DNA of 64,000 bases from Hyphomicrobium_A sp963759735 (GTDB lineage Bacteria > Pseudomonadota > Alphaproteobacteria > Rhizobiales > Hyphomicrobiaceae): positions 62,001-126,000 of the forward strand of contig CAVXAF010000012.1 in the NCBI GenBank assembly GCA_963759735.1, given 5' to 3'. A program made the translations under genes and the position numbers. Below, in pieces: positions 8,537 through 16,355 of the stretch (position 1 is the stretch's first letter; every line of letters begins with the position of its first letter). Under the pieces are notes generated by a model. That model did not search any database. It worked only from the letters and a program-made list of their open reading frames with translations, and was not told where the DNA came from.

Positions 8537-9262
8537 ATGGCAGTGCAACCCCCGACGCCGCATTCGCACTGCCAGCGGGTGGCGCATTGCGACCTCAGCG
8601 TCGTCGATTGGGAGTGGCCGTTCGCAGCCGGCGAGGCACGTCAGATTGCGCAATTCTGGGCGCAGCGCAGCGCGCAAAACCCGAGGCTGTTCGACGGCGT
8701 CGTCTATCTGATGCGCGACTATCGCCTAAGTGATGGCGCGCTGGCGGGCGCTCTGTTCAAGACCGACTTCAAGACGTTTCTTTATTGGCGCCAGCATCGC
8801 GTCGCCGCGACCGAGACGGTGCGCGAATGCTTCGGCGCCTCGCTCATCCGCTCGGCCGAAGGACATGTGCTGCTCGGCCGGCAAGGTCCGGGGCAACTCA
8901 ACTCGGGACTTTTTTATCCGCCTAGCGGCGTGATCGATGCGCAGGACGTGCGCGGCGGCTCCATAGATATCGATGGCAACGTGGTGCGCGAGCTTGCCGA
9001 GGAGACCGGATTGCGCGGGGCCGACTTAGCCCGGGTGCCCGGATACCTCGTCGGACGCGTTGGCCTTCAGATCCCCATCGGCATTGAGTGGCGTAGCGAT
9101 CTGCCGGCCGACGAGCTGCGCGCGCGCATCCTCGCCCTGGTGCGTGCCGACCCCGACCCCGAGCTCGACGACGTCGTCATCGTGCGCTCTCGGGCAGAAC
9201 TTGAGCACCCGAACGTGCCGGCGCACGCGCGCGCCCTCGTTGGGACCATCTTGGACGCTTGA
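8537..9262 (+). CDS. Nudix hydrolase-fold protein
   Basis: A 241-aa protein whose C-terminal half carries the second part of a Nudix box, VVRELAEETGL (about residues 152-162), in a region otherwise like NUDIX hydrolases (GVIDAQD, VVIVRSRAEL). The consensus upstream Glu of the box (eight residues before RE) is Ile here, so the first half is degenerate and the activity is uncertain. The N-terminal ~85 residues (WEWPFA, FDGVVYLMRDYRL) resemble extensions seen in other alphaproteobacterial Nudix proteins. Substrate unknown. The stop at 9262 lies about 50 bases before the PhzF-like gene on the same strand. Confidence 0.8.
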   Translation: MAVQPPTPHSHCQRVAHCDLSVVDWEWPFAAGEARQIAQFWAQRSAQNPRLFDGVVYLMRDYRLSDGALAGALFKTDFKTFLYWRQHRVAATETVRECFGASLIRSAEGHVLLGRQGPGQLNSGLFYPPSGVIDAQDVRGGSIDIDGNVVRELAEETGLRGADLARVPGYLVGRVGLQIPIGIEWRSDLPADELRARILALVRADPDPELDDVVIVRSRAELEHPNVPAHARALVGTILDA

Positions 9263-9315
9263 CCGACCTTGCGTTTTGGGCAGAGTGCGGCGTCCTCGAT
9301 GGGAAAATGGCTTGC

Positions 9316-10251
9316 ATGGCACTGCCGCTCTATACGCTCGACGTGTTCACCGATCGCCGCTTTGCCGGTAATCCGCTTGCCGTCGTCGACGAGGCCGACG
9401 CGCTCGGCGATGAGCAGATGCAGGGAATCGCCCGCGAACTCAATCTGTCGGAGACGGTGTTCGTCTTGAAGCCGCAGAACCCGGCGCATTCGGCGCGCCT
9501 GCGCATCTTCACGCCCGAGCGCGAGCTGCCGTTCGCCGGCCATCCGACCATCGGTACGGCGATCCTACTGGCGCAGCTGCGCACGCAGGTCGTCAATGGG
9601 GAGCGCGACGCCATCATCGTGCTCGAGCAAACCATCGGTACTGTGCGCGTCGGCGTGCGCCTGCGTGACGGCCAGCCGCCGTTCGCCGAGTTCGATGCAC
9701 CCAAGCTGCCCGAGCAGGCGGCGACGCCGCCGCCGCGCGACCGCATCGCCGATGCACTGGGCCTGCTGCCGCGCGAGATCGGGTTTGAGAACCACACCCC
9801 GCAGTGCCTGTCGGCCGGCAACACTTTCGTGTTCGTGCCCGTGTCCGGTCTCGAGGCCATCGCCAGGGCACGCGTGGAGCCGGCGCAGTGGGGAAGTGTG
9901 TTTCCCGGCGCTACGTTCGGCGGCGTCTATCTCTACACGCGCGAGTGCGTGCACAACGATTCAGCCTTTCACGCGCGCATGTTCGCGCCCCAGCTGGGCG
10001 TCAAGGAGGACGCGGCGACCGGCTCGGCGGCGGTGGCCTTTGCACGCGTCGTGCATGATTTCGACATCCCGCCCGATGGTACCCACCGGCGGGTGATCGA
10101 GCAGGGCTACGAGATGGGGCGCCCCAGCACCATCGCGCTGACCCTGGTGTCGTCAGGCGGGCAGCTGGAAACTGTGCGCATCGGCGGCAGCGCCGTGCGG
10201 GTCATCGACGGTTCCCTCGCCACCGAGAGCCGGCCGACCTGCTGGAATTAG
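9316..10251 (+). CDS. PhzF-family isomerase/epimerase-like protein
   Basis: Member of the PhzF/diaminopimelate-epimerase fold family. The start MALPLYTLDVFTDRRFAGNP is the classic N-terminus. The catalytic Glu lies at residue 46 in LNLSETVFV, and the second-lobe motif DAATGSAAVAF is present. The FAGHPTIGTA motif is also canonical. At 311 aa the length is slightly above the usual 260-300. ATG 9316 gives the best family alignment; ATG 9307 (three extra residues) is equally possible. Family members act on varied small molecules, and no phenazine genes are nearby, so no pathway is assigned. Confidence 0.88.
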   Translation: MALPLYTLDVFTDRRFAGNPLAVVDEADALGDEQMQGIARELNLSETVFVLKPQNPAHSARLRIFTPERELPFAGHPTIGTAILLAQLRTQVVNGERDAIIVLEQTIGTVRVGVRLRDGQPPFAEFDAPKLPEQAATPPPRDRIADALGLLPREIGFENHTPQCLSAGNTFVFVPVSGLEAIARARVEPAQWGSVFPGATFGGVYLYTRECVHNDSAFHARMFAPQLGVKEDAATGSAAVAFARVVHDFDIPPDGTHRRVIEQGYEMGRPSTIALTLVSSGGQLETVRIGGSAVRVIDGSLATESRPTCWN

Positions 10252-10272
10252 TGATCTAAGCGGCGGCATCGC

Positions 10273-10452
10273 TCACTTGCACGCGCTGCCCGTAGACTTG
10301 TGCTGCAGCTTGCGCGCCGTGCAGATCACCGGCACGACCGTCTTCATGACGACCGCCTTGGCGACCTTCTTAAGCAGACCGGCCTCGGCCGGAGCCACGG
10401 GGCAGGCAACGGCGGCAGCTAGAAGCGCCACGGCTAAAATGTGCTTAAGCAT
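10273..10452 (-). CDS. Small secreted basic protein
   Basis: A 59-aa product beginning MLKHILAVALLAAAVA at ATG 10452, with a signal peptide cleaved near PAEA/GLL. The remaining ~35 residues are Lys-rich (LLKKVAKAVVMKTVV) with two Cys (VICTARK, SACK at the C-terminus). GGAG lies about nine bases upstream of the ATG. It faces the PhzF-like gene tail-to-tail. No family was recognised; a short cationic periplasmic or secreted peptide is the most that can be said. Confidence 0.55.
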   Translation of the reverse strand: MLKHILAVALLAAAVACPVAPAEAGLLKKVAKAVVMKTVVPVICTARKLQHKSTGSACK

Positions 10453-10632
10453 GTGCCAGCTCTCCAAATTGAATGTGCGACTAGGTCCGCTCGCCGCCCG
10501 GCGATAGCCGACCGGCCGAAGGGATAGGACGGGCTGGGCCCCTAGGCAGTCACGCAGGAAACACCTCTGCTGCACCGCGGCCGGGCGGACGGGACTGGCG
10601 CGGGGGCGGGTCCTGTACTAGAAGCTTTGCGT

Positions 10633-10746
10633 ATGCGTCGACATATCGCCATCGACCGTAGTTTTGGACAGCGCCCGGAGCCAATCCGCGGCGCCGATTG
10701 GGTGCGCACGCCAGAGCTTCTGAACCTCCTCCTTACCAACCCCTGA
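10633..10746 (+). CDS. Candidate leucine-rich leader peptide for leuA
   Basis: A 37-codon ORF (ATG 10633, TGA 10744-10746) ending E-L-L-N-L-L-L-T-N-P. Five Leu codons (CTT CTG AAC CTC CTC CTT, 10717-10734) fall within six codons just before the stop. The stop is 109 bases upstream of leuA, the gene for the first committed enzyme of leucine synthesis. This layout is that of ribosome-mediated attenuation. No strong ribosome binding site precedes the ATG (only AGAAG about ten bases upstream), so the true start could differ. Known precedent: trp, ilv and leu attenuators in alphaproteobacteria. That this one works is an inference. Confidence 0.6.
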   Translation: MRRHIAIDRSFGQRPEPIRGADWVRTPELLNLLLTNP

Positions 10747-10850
10747 GGCTTGGTCGTTCCGGTCCGTCCGGGACACTCGCTCAGGGGATGAAGTCGAGAG
10801 AGCTAAGGTTCAATGCCGCTCCTAAACGAGCAGGCCCCGAGCGAGGGAAG
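10721..10850 (+). promoter_or_regulatory. Candidate leuA attenuator RNA structures
   Basis: An 8-bp perfect stem pairs CCCCTGAG (10740-10747, covering the leader stop) with CTCAGGGG (10780-10787). TGAACCT inside the Leu-codon run (10721-10727) can pair with AGGTTCA (10806-10812). CGCTC (about 10817-10821) can pair with GAGCG just before the leuA ribosome binding site. No U-tract follows any stem, so control may act on leuA translation or through Rho rather than by an intrinsic terminator. Confidence 0.4.
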
Positions 10851-10855
10851 ACCCG

Positions 10856-12436
10856 ATGAGCACCCATACCGACAAGCCCGATGGTCCGGCCGTGAGCGCC
10901 GACCGCGTCGTCATTTTCGACACCACCTTGCGCGACGGTGAGCAATGCCCCGGCGCCACCATGACCTTCGAAGAGAAGCTCGAGGTTGCCGAGTGCCTGG
11001 ACGGCATGGGCGTCGATATCATCGAAGCGGGCTTTCCGATCGCTTCCGAAGGTGACTTCGAGGCCGTGTCGGCCATTGCCGCGCGCGTCAAGAATGCCAC
11101 CGTTGCCGGCCTGGCGCGGGCTATCAACGCCGACATCGACCGGGCAGGCGAAGCGGTGAAGCACGCGAGGCGCGGACGCATCCATACGTTCGTGTCGACC
11201 TCGCCGATCCACCTGGCGCACCAGATGCGCAAGAGCGAGGCCGAGGTGCTGGAGATCATCACGGCAACCGTCGCCCGCGCCCGCAACCTCGTCGACGACG
11301 TCGAATGGTCGGCAATGGACGCAACGCGCACCGGCATCGACTACCTGTGCCAGTGCGTCGACGCGGCAATCAAGGCCGGCGCCACGACGATCAACCTGCC
11401 CGACACGGTCGGCTACGCGACACCGGAAGAGTATGCAGCGATGTTCCGCTGCGTGCGCGAGCGCGTGCCCGGCTCTGATCGCGTCGTCTTCTCAACGCAC
11501 TGCCACAACGACCTGGGCCTCGCCGTCGCCAACTCGCTGGCTGCGCTGGGCGCCGGCGCCCGGCAGATCGAATGCACCATCAACGGCATTGGCGAGCGGG
11601 CCGGCAACGCGGCGCTGGAAGAGATCGTCATGGCGGTGAAGACCCGCCGCGACAATCTCCCCTACGACACGGGCATCGATTCAACGATGCTGTCTCGCGC
11701 CTCGCGCCTGGTGTCAGCGGTGACGAATTTTCCGGTGCAGTACAACAAGGCCATCGTCGGCCGCAACGCGTTCGCGCATGAGAGCGGCATCCACCAGGAC
11801 GGGATCCTCAAGTACCAGCAGACCTACGAGATCATGACGCCGGAATTGGTCGGCGTCGGCAAATCCTCGTTGGTCATGGGCAAGCACTCTGGCCGCAATG
11901 CCTTCCGCTCGAAGCTGAAGGAACTCGGCTATGAGCTGGGCGAGAACGCCTTCGAGGACGCCTTCGTGCGCTTCAAGGGCCTCGCCGATCGCAAGAAGCA
12001 CGTCTACGACGAGGACATCGAGGCTCTCGTCGATGAGGGCATTGCGCACATGCACGACCGCATGAAGGTCGTCTCGCTCACAGTCATCGCCGGCAACATG
12101 GGGCCGCAGTCGGCGACGCTGACGCTCGACATCGACGGCGTGCAGCACACGGTGCAGGCGACGGGCAACGGCCCGGTTGATTCCATCTTCAACGCCATCA
12201 AGATGCTGGTGCCGCACGAGGTCAAGCTCGACCTGTATCAGGTGCACGCCGTCACCGAGGGCACCGACGCGCAGGCGGAGGTTTCGGTGCGCCTGGAGGA
12301 GGGCGGCCGCATGGTGACGGGGCGGGGCGCCGATACCGACACCATGGTCGCTTCGGCGCGCGCCTACGTCTCGGCGCTCAACAAGCTGATGGTGAAGCGA
12401 CAGAAGACGGCGCGCGTGCAGCAGCAGGCGCTTTAG
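10856..12436 (+). CDS. leuA: 2-isopropylmalate synthase
   Basis: Condenses acetyl-CoA with 2-ketoisovalerate, the first step specific to leucine. The 526-aa protein has an N-terminal TIM barrel opening with IFDTTLRDGEQCPGA, the metal-binding STHCHNDLGLA motif and the NGIGERAGNAALEE signature. The C-terminal LeuA dimer domain (from about residue 400, MKVVSLTVIAGNMGPQSATL) provides leucine feedback inhibition. ATG 10856 follows GAGGGAAG by about five bases. The upstream region has a Leu-codon leader ORF (10633-10746) and stem-loops. Length and motifs separate it from homocitrate or citramalate synthases. Confidence 0.96.
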   Translation: MSTHTDKPDGPAVSADRVVIFDTTLRDGEQCPGATMTFEEKLEVAECLDGMGVDIIEAGFPIASEGDFEAVSAIAARVKNATVAGLARAINADIDRAGEAVKHARRGRIHTFVSTSPIHLAHQMRKSEAEVLEIITATVARARNLVDDVEWSAMDATRTGIDYLCQCVDAAIKAGATTINLPDTVGYATPEEYAAMFRCVRERVPGSDRVVFSTHCHNDLGLAVANSLAALGAGARQIECTINGIGERAGNAALEEIVMAVKTRRDNLPYDTGIDSTMLSRASRLVSAVTNFPVQYNKAIVGRNAFAHESGIHQDGILKYQQTYEIMTPELVGVGKSSLVMGKHSGRNAFRSKLKELGYELGENAFEDAFVRFKGLADRKKHVYDEDIEALVDEGIAHMHDRMKVVSLTVIAGNMGPQSATLTLDIDGVQHTVQATGNGPVDSIFNAIKMLVPHEVKLDLYQVHAVTEGTDAQAEVSVRLEEGGRMVTGRGADTDTMVASARAYVSALNKLMVKRQKTARVQQQAL

Positions 12437-12587
12437 AGCGCCTGTCGTCCGGGGTTGCTGCAACCTGATGCCATCGTCCTGTGCCGGTGCGTGCGGTGCA
12501 CATTGGCGCGGCCGCAGGAAAGGTCTAAATCTGCCAGCTCAGGCGGCGGCTGTTTGTGGCGGCGCACCTTGAGATCATGAGCGGGCA

Positions 12588-13625
12588 ATGCTGCTAGGCG
12601 TGGGAAGCGCGTTCTCGGACGACATTTCGATCGACCTCGGTACGGCGAACACGCTGGTGCACGTGGCCGGGCGCGGCATCATCATTGATGAGCCGTCGGC
12701 CGTGGCCGTGCGATCGCATCGTGGATCGCGCGAGTTTCTCGCCGTCGGCCGCAAGGCCAAGGCCCTGATCGGACGCGGGCCCGAAAACCTGGAATTGGTA
12801 CGCCCGTTGCGCGACGGGGTCATCGCGGACTTCCTCGCCACCGAGGAGATGCTGCGCCAGTTCATCAAGCGCACAAAGACCATGCTCGGGTTCCGGCGCC
12901 CACGCATTCTCATCTGCGTGCCGGCACAGGCCACGCCGGTCGAGCGGCGCGCCGTTTACGACACCGCAGTCTCGGTCGGGGCGCGCAAGGTCTACCTCAT
13001 CGCGGAGCCGGTGGCCGCTTCGCTCGGCGCCGGCCTGCCGATCGATGAGCCGGGCGGGGCCATGGTGTTCGACATCGGCGGCGGCACATCCGACGTCGCC
13101 GTACTGTCGAGCGGCGTCATCGTCTCGGCGCGCACACTGCGCGTCGCCGGCAACGCCATGGACGAGGCGATCATCCGCTACGTGCGCCGCCGCCACCAGC
13201 TGCTGATCGGCGAAGCCAACGCTGAACGCATCAAGATCGAGGCTGGCACCGCGCTGGCGAGCGCCAACGGCAGAGCCGCCGAGGTGCACATTCGCGGCCG
13301 CGACCTGCGCCAGGGCAGTGCCAAGAGCACGGTGCTGCGCGCCTCCGACATCGCCGAGGCGCTCGCCGAGCCGGTCGAGGCCATGGCGGACTTTGCGCAG
13401 CGCGCGCTGGAAGACCTGCCGCCCGATGTGCTGAGCGACATCGCCCGCCGTGGCATTCACCTGACCGGGGGAGGGGCGCTGCTCGACAAGCTGGACGTCG
13501 CCCTGACGCGCCGCGTCGGCGTCAAGTTCCGTGTGCAGCAGAACCCGATGCATTGCGTCGTCAAGGGATCGGCGGCGGTGCTGGCGGAGTTGCGGGACCA
13601 TGAGCACCTGCTCATGCAGCCCTGA
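12588..13625 (+). CDS. MreB/Mbl-family actin-like protein (stand-alone paralogue)
   Basis: Bacterial actin homologue of 345 aa with all nucleotide-site motifs: phosphate-1 IDLGTANTLV (residues 15-24), phosphate-2 FDIGGGTSDVAV (about residue 158) and the adenosine motif HLTGGGALL near the C-terminus. In many Rhizobiales mreB follows leuA but heads mreBCD-mrdA-rodA. Here no mreC, mreD or PBP2 follows; the next gene is a PilZ protein on the other strand. The sequence also departs from canonical MreB in several places (AVRSHRGSREFLAVG, MHCVVKGSAAVL). It may therefore be a paralogue rather than the main elongasome protein. Confidence 0.88.
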   Translation: MLLGVGSAFSDDISIDLGTANTLVHVAGRGIIIDEPSAVAVRSHRGSREFLAVGRKAKALIGRGPENLELVRPLRDGVIADFLATEEMLRQFIKRTKTMLGFRRPRILICVPAQATPVERRAVYDTAVSVGARKVYLIAEPVAASLGAGLPIDEPGGAMVFDIGGGTSDVAVLSSGVIVSARTLRVAGNAMDEAIIRYVRRRHQLLIGEANAERIKIEAGTALASANGRAAEVHIRGRDLRQGSAKSTVLRASDIAEALAEPVEAMADFAQRALEDLPPDVLSDIARRGIHLTGGGALLDKLDVALTRRVGVKFRVQQNPMHCVVKGSAAVLAELRDHEHLLMQP

Positions 13626-13634
13626 GGGGCGGAG

Positions 13635-13937
13635 TCAGAACTTCAGCCGCGCATAGCGCTTGTTGGCAGCGTCGTTGATGCTTGTCGGCGGACCTTGGAA
13701 GTGCACGCCGACCGAGTTGGCCTGTCGCCAGGCTACGGAGACGGGATAGAGCAGGCCGGAGGATTTCTCGTAGAGGGTGAAGGTGTCGGGCAGACCGACT
13801 GTGTTGGCGATCAGCAGTCGGGCACCGCTCGTCGACAAATCGCGGATCGTACAGTCGAAGACGCGCAGGCCGTCGGCAAAGACGATCTTGCCTTCTTTGA
13901 GGACGCGTCGCCGCGCAGCCTTTCGTCTCTCGTCCAT
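13635..13937 (-). CDS. PilZ-domain protein
   Basis: A 100-aa single-domain PilZ protein, a family known to bind cyclic di-GMP. The N-terminal basic box RRKAARRR and the DLSTSGARL motif (about residues 33-41) correspond to the two conserved c-di-GMP contacts (RxxxR and [D/N]xSxxG). The C-terminus (VSVAWRQANSVGVHFQG) completes the barrel. It is convergent with the MreB paralogue (stop-to-stop gap of 9 bases). No effector domain is attached, so it probably acts by binding a partner. Confidence 0.87.
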   Translation of the reverse strand: MDERRKAARRRVLKEGKIVFADGLRVFDCTIRDLSTSGARLLIANTVGLPDTFTLYEKSSGLLYPVSVAWRQANSVGVHFQGPPTSINDAANKRYARLKF

Positions 13938-14269
13938 AAATCACCGGCGGGTGGGGACAACGGCACGCGTCAAGCCGGATCGACGCATTCGATACGGAGC
14001 GCGACTTAGTGCGCCCAGCTTTTTTGTAGCAGACATCGGCGATTGCACCATAGCGCGGGGGCCGCACCGGTGGAGGGATTTGCATGCGGGGCGCGGCGGC
14101 GGCGCTGTCGGCGAGGGGGCTTTGCGGCCGGTTTCCTCTGGCTGGACAGGTGCGCCCCATGGTGCTACACGCCTCTGCGACGAGGGCTCGCGCGGCGGGC
14201 CCTTTTGCCGTCTTTGGGACTGCGGCCACGGCTGCGGAGATGCCAGGGCGGACCGTCGATCGACGGTGC
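13938..14269. other. Intergenic region between pilZ gene and tRNA-Lys
   Basis: About 330 bases of GC-rich sequence. No ORF with a credible ribosome binding site and no EcfG-type promoter was found. It should contain the divergent promoters of the PilZ gene and the tRNA, but I could not place them. Confidence 0.4.
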
Positions 14270-14345
<76 letters not shown>

Positions 14346-14625
14346 TCGTTTTCAATGGGTCAGCGGTGGACCGGATTCCGCCGCTCGCACAACGTCGCAC
14401 CGGACTTGCGAAGGTGCGTGCGCCCACGCCCGCGCCCCGCGCTGTGACTCCTGCCTGCCGCGGACGGCGATGGCACTTTTTGAGGTAGCTACTCATTTGG
14501 CGGGCGGTACGGCTTGAGCACTGATGTGGCTTTGCCATCCCTCAGGGCCATCTGCGGATTTACGTCGCGCTGTCGGGGGAGGAAGGTGGGAAGCGGGTCG
14601 GGGATGGCCGTCCGTGGAGTGCCAC

Positions 14626-15192
14626 ATGTCATTTTACGCAAACGAAATCATGGAGCCCGAAGAACTCGCGCAACTAGGCGCCATATTTGATGAAGCGTGG
14701 GCCGTCGCGAGCGCTTCGCTCGGTGACGATGCCGAGCATCGGATGAACCTTGCCATCATTCTCATGCAGCTTGCAAAATTGAGGCAACTCGGGCCGCACC
14801 AGATGAAAATCACCGCCCTGCGGATTATGAGTCCCACGTGTCCAGAGTCTCCCTTGGAGGAGCGCGAAGCCAGCCCGGATGCCGATGCGGGGGCCCCGCA
14901 CGTGGAGCCAGTAGGTCGGGGGCTTGCGCTCAGTTCCGAGTTCGGGGCGCGATGGCGCGCACGGGTTGTGATGCCCCTGTTCTATTTTCATTTGCACACT
15001 GGAAACTTCATGGAGGCCGACTTGCGCGGGGCGGTATTTGCAACGCTCGAGGATGCCGTGGCAGATGCGGGCCAAGCGCGCACCGAACTCATGCGGGACG
15101 AAGCGATCGATAGGACGCGATACGTGTGCCGCTTTGAGATAACGGATGCCTCCGGGCGCACCATCGCGGCGGTGCCTCGGGGCAATAACTAG
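14626..15192 (+). CDS. Two-part hypothetical protein with C-terminal DUF6894-like domain
   Basis: A 188-aa protein. Residues 1-70 form a helical module (MEPEELAQLGAIFDEAW, RMNLAIILMQLAKLRQLG) of a type I associate with small stand-alone Rhizobiales proteins. Residues ~116-188 (MPLFYFHLHTGNFMEADLRG, VCRFEITDASGRTI) fit DUF6894, also usually stand-alone. The linker (about residues 71-115) is Pro/Glu-rich. ATG 14626 has GGAG six bases upstream. The join could be a natural fusion or two genes merged by loss of a stop; no ribosome binding site precedes the internal ATG at 14970. Function unknown, and it opens the stress-gene island. Confidence 0.7.
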   Translation: MSFYANEIMEPEELAQLGAIFDEAWAVASASLGDDAEHRMNLAIILMQLAKLRQLGPHQMKITALRIMSPTCPESPLEEREASPDADAGAPHVEPVGRGLALSSEFGARWRARVVMPLFYFHLHTGNFMEADLRGAVFATLEDAVADAGQARTELMRDEAIDRTRYVCRFEITDASGRTIAAVPRGNN

Positions 15193-15423
15193 CGCCAGTC
15201 GTGGAGAACAACTCTCTACGCGGTAGGTCGAGCGGCCATCGAAGCGCGACGCCAGGCGTTCTCGCGCGGCACGCCGCTGTGAAACTTCTCGAACTTTGCT
15301 GGTGTGGACCGTCGAAAAATCAGCGCCGCCGACGTTTCAAAGCGTTCACAATGTGTGATTGGCGCACCACGTCGCTGCCTCGTTCGCGCTGCAGAATTCC
15401 TGGCGAACAAATGGGAGGCCCTC

Positions 15424-15621
15424 ATGCGGCATCAGCCAGACGCTCGCGCAAACATTCTCGCGCGGATCAGGGACGTTCGAGCCAGCGCGCTCGAAATAAG
15501 CAAGCTTCTCGGCGACGACGCCTTGGTCGGTAGCGAATGGGACCGTGCTGCTGGCATACTTGCGCGCTGCCGGGAGGAACGGCGGGTTCTCGACCGCGAA
15601 CTCCGTCGGCTTGGCGATTAG
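15424..15621 (+). CDS. Small helical hypothetical protein
   Basis: A 65-aa basic helical protein (RANILARIRDVRASALEISK, AAGILARCREERRVLDRELR) with coiled-coil tendency and no signal peptide. ATG 15424 has a strong GGGAGG ribosome binding site six bases upstream; a longer frame from 15304 has no such support. It ends one base before the stop of the convergent gene at 15622. No family was recognised. It may be one of the small cytoplasmic stress proteins common in this island. Confidence 0.55.
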   Translation: MRHQPDARANILARIRDVRASALEISKLLGDDALVGSEWDRAAGILARCREERRVLDRELRRLGD

Positions 15622-15834
15622 TTAGATACGGCGAAGAACAATGGCCGCGAGAAATCCTGCACCCGCTGCCATCGCTACCGCGCGCAGCGGATCGCTTCGA
15701 ACACCGGCCTCGAATCGCCGCCGTTGGTGTCGCAAGCTCTCGCCCGCCTCCTCAGCCGTGGCACTGAGCACCTGATCCGCGGTTGGGACATCGCCTTCAG
15801 TTTGATCTTCGAGCTTTTCCGAAGCCTTGCTCAT
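15622..15834 (-). CDS. Small membrane-anchored protein (ElaB/YqjD/DUF883-like)
   Basis: A 70-aa protein with an acidic helical N-terminal half and a C-terminal hydrophobic anchor ending in basic residues (DPLRAVAMAAGAGFLAAIVL followed by RRI). This architecture matches the C-tail-anchored ElaB/YqjD/DUF883 group, some of which associate with ribosomes in stationary phase. ATG 15834 is chosen because GGAGG lies six bases upstream; the frame itself extends to a GTG at 15846. Sequence similarity to the family is limited, so the assignment rests mainly on architecture. Confidence 0.65.
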   Translation of the reverse strand: MSKASEKLEDQTEGDVPTADQVLSATAEEAGESLRHQRRRFEAGVRSDPLRAVAMAAGAGFLAAIVLRRI

Positions 15835-15920
15835 GTAATCCTCCACGGCTCGGTTGCACGCGCGCCGGACGACCGGCCCAGTGTGAGGGCTCGAGCCTGC
15901 AACACCGCCTCCGTAGAGAA

Positions 15921-15952
15921 CATTAAAAGAGACCGGGTGCCCTTAGGCACCC
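15921..15952 (-). terminator. Intrinsic terminator for the 15962-16252 gene
   Basis: A perfect 7-bp stem (GGGTGCC 15935-15941 / GGCACCC 15946-15952) with a 4-nt loop. On the minus strand it is followed by a T-rich stretch (TCTCTTTT). It lies 10 bases after the stop of the minus-strand gene. Confidence 0.75.
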
Positions 15953-15961
15953 TGTCTGCAA

Positions 15962-16252
15962 TTACTCCGTTGTCTTCTTAGAGCCTAGGTCAGACGTTGC
16001 GGGCTTGCCTGTCGGATTGGTCGCCGCATTGGTCCCGCCTTCGGTCGTCTCCTTGGCAGTGTCCGAGATCGTGCCGGATTTCGGTTCAGCCGTCGGGTTT
16101 GCGGTGGCTCCGCCGCCGGTGACTGCCGGATTGGCGTCTTTCGCGCCCTGCGACAACGACTGGGAGTCCGGCTTGTCGGCCGGTCCCGTCTGCGCAACGG
16201 CGAAGGACGACGCGACAGCAAGCGCCAATGTGGCGATGACGAGCTTCTTCAT
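15962..16252 (-). CDS. Secreted low-complexity Thr/Gly/Asn-rich protein
   Basis: A 96-aa protein starting MKKLVIATLALAVASSFAVA, a clear signal peptide cleaved before QTGPAD. The mature ~75 residues are disordered in appearance, rich in Thr, Gly, Ala, Asn, Pro and Lys, with no Cys. An EcfG-type promoter (16291-16316, minus strand) lies about 40 bases upstream, and a terminator follows, so it is a monocistronic stress-type gene. It resembles in composition the secreted protein at 18637, although the sequences do not align over long stretches. Function unknown. Confidence 0.75.
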   Translation of the reverse strand: MKKLVIATLALAVASSFAVAQTGPADKPDSQSLSQGAKDANPAVTGGGATANPTAEPKSGTISDTAKETTEGGTNAATNPTGKPATSDLGSKKTTE

Positions 16253-16290
16253 TGTTATCTATCTTTCTTGAAGGTTGACATCGCGCATGC

Positions 16291-16316
16291 AACGCCGCGG
16301 TGAACTCCGACGTTCC
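16291..16316 (-). promoter_or_regulatory. EcfG (general stress sigma) promoter candidate
   Basis: On the minus strand, GGAAC (16316-16312), 17 bases, then CGTT (16294-16291). This matches the alphaproteobacterial EcfG/SigT consensus GGAAC-N16/17-CGTT and places a start about 33 bases before the gene at 16252. Confidence 0.75.
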
Positions 16317-16355
16317 CGCTTCAGAGCGATTGGCGCAAAAAGAGAGTCAGCGGGA

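Noticed and set aside
9259..9315. A TTG start at 9259 for the PhzF-like gene
   Set aside because: It overlaps the Nudix gene end and adds a non-homologous N-terminus; ATG 9316 starts at the family's first conserved residue.
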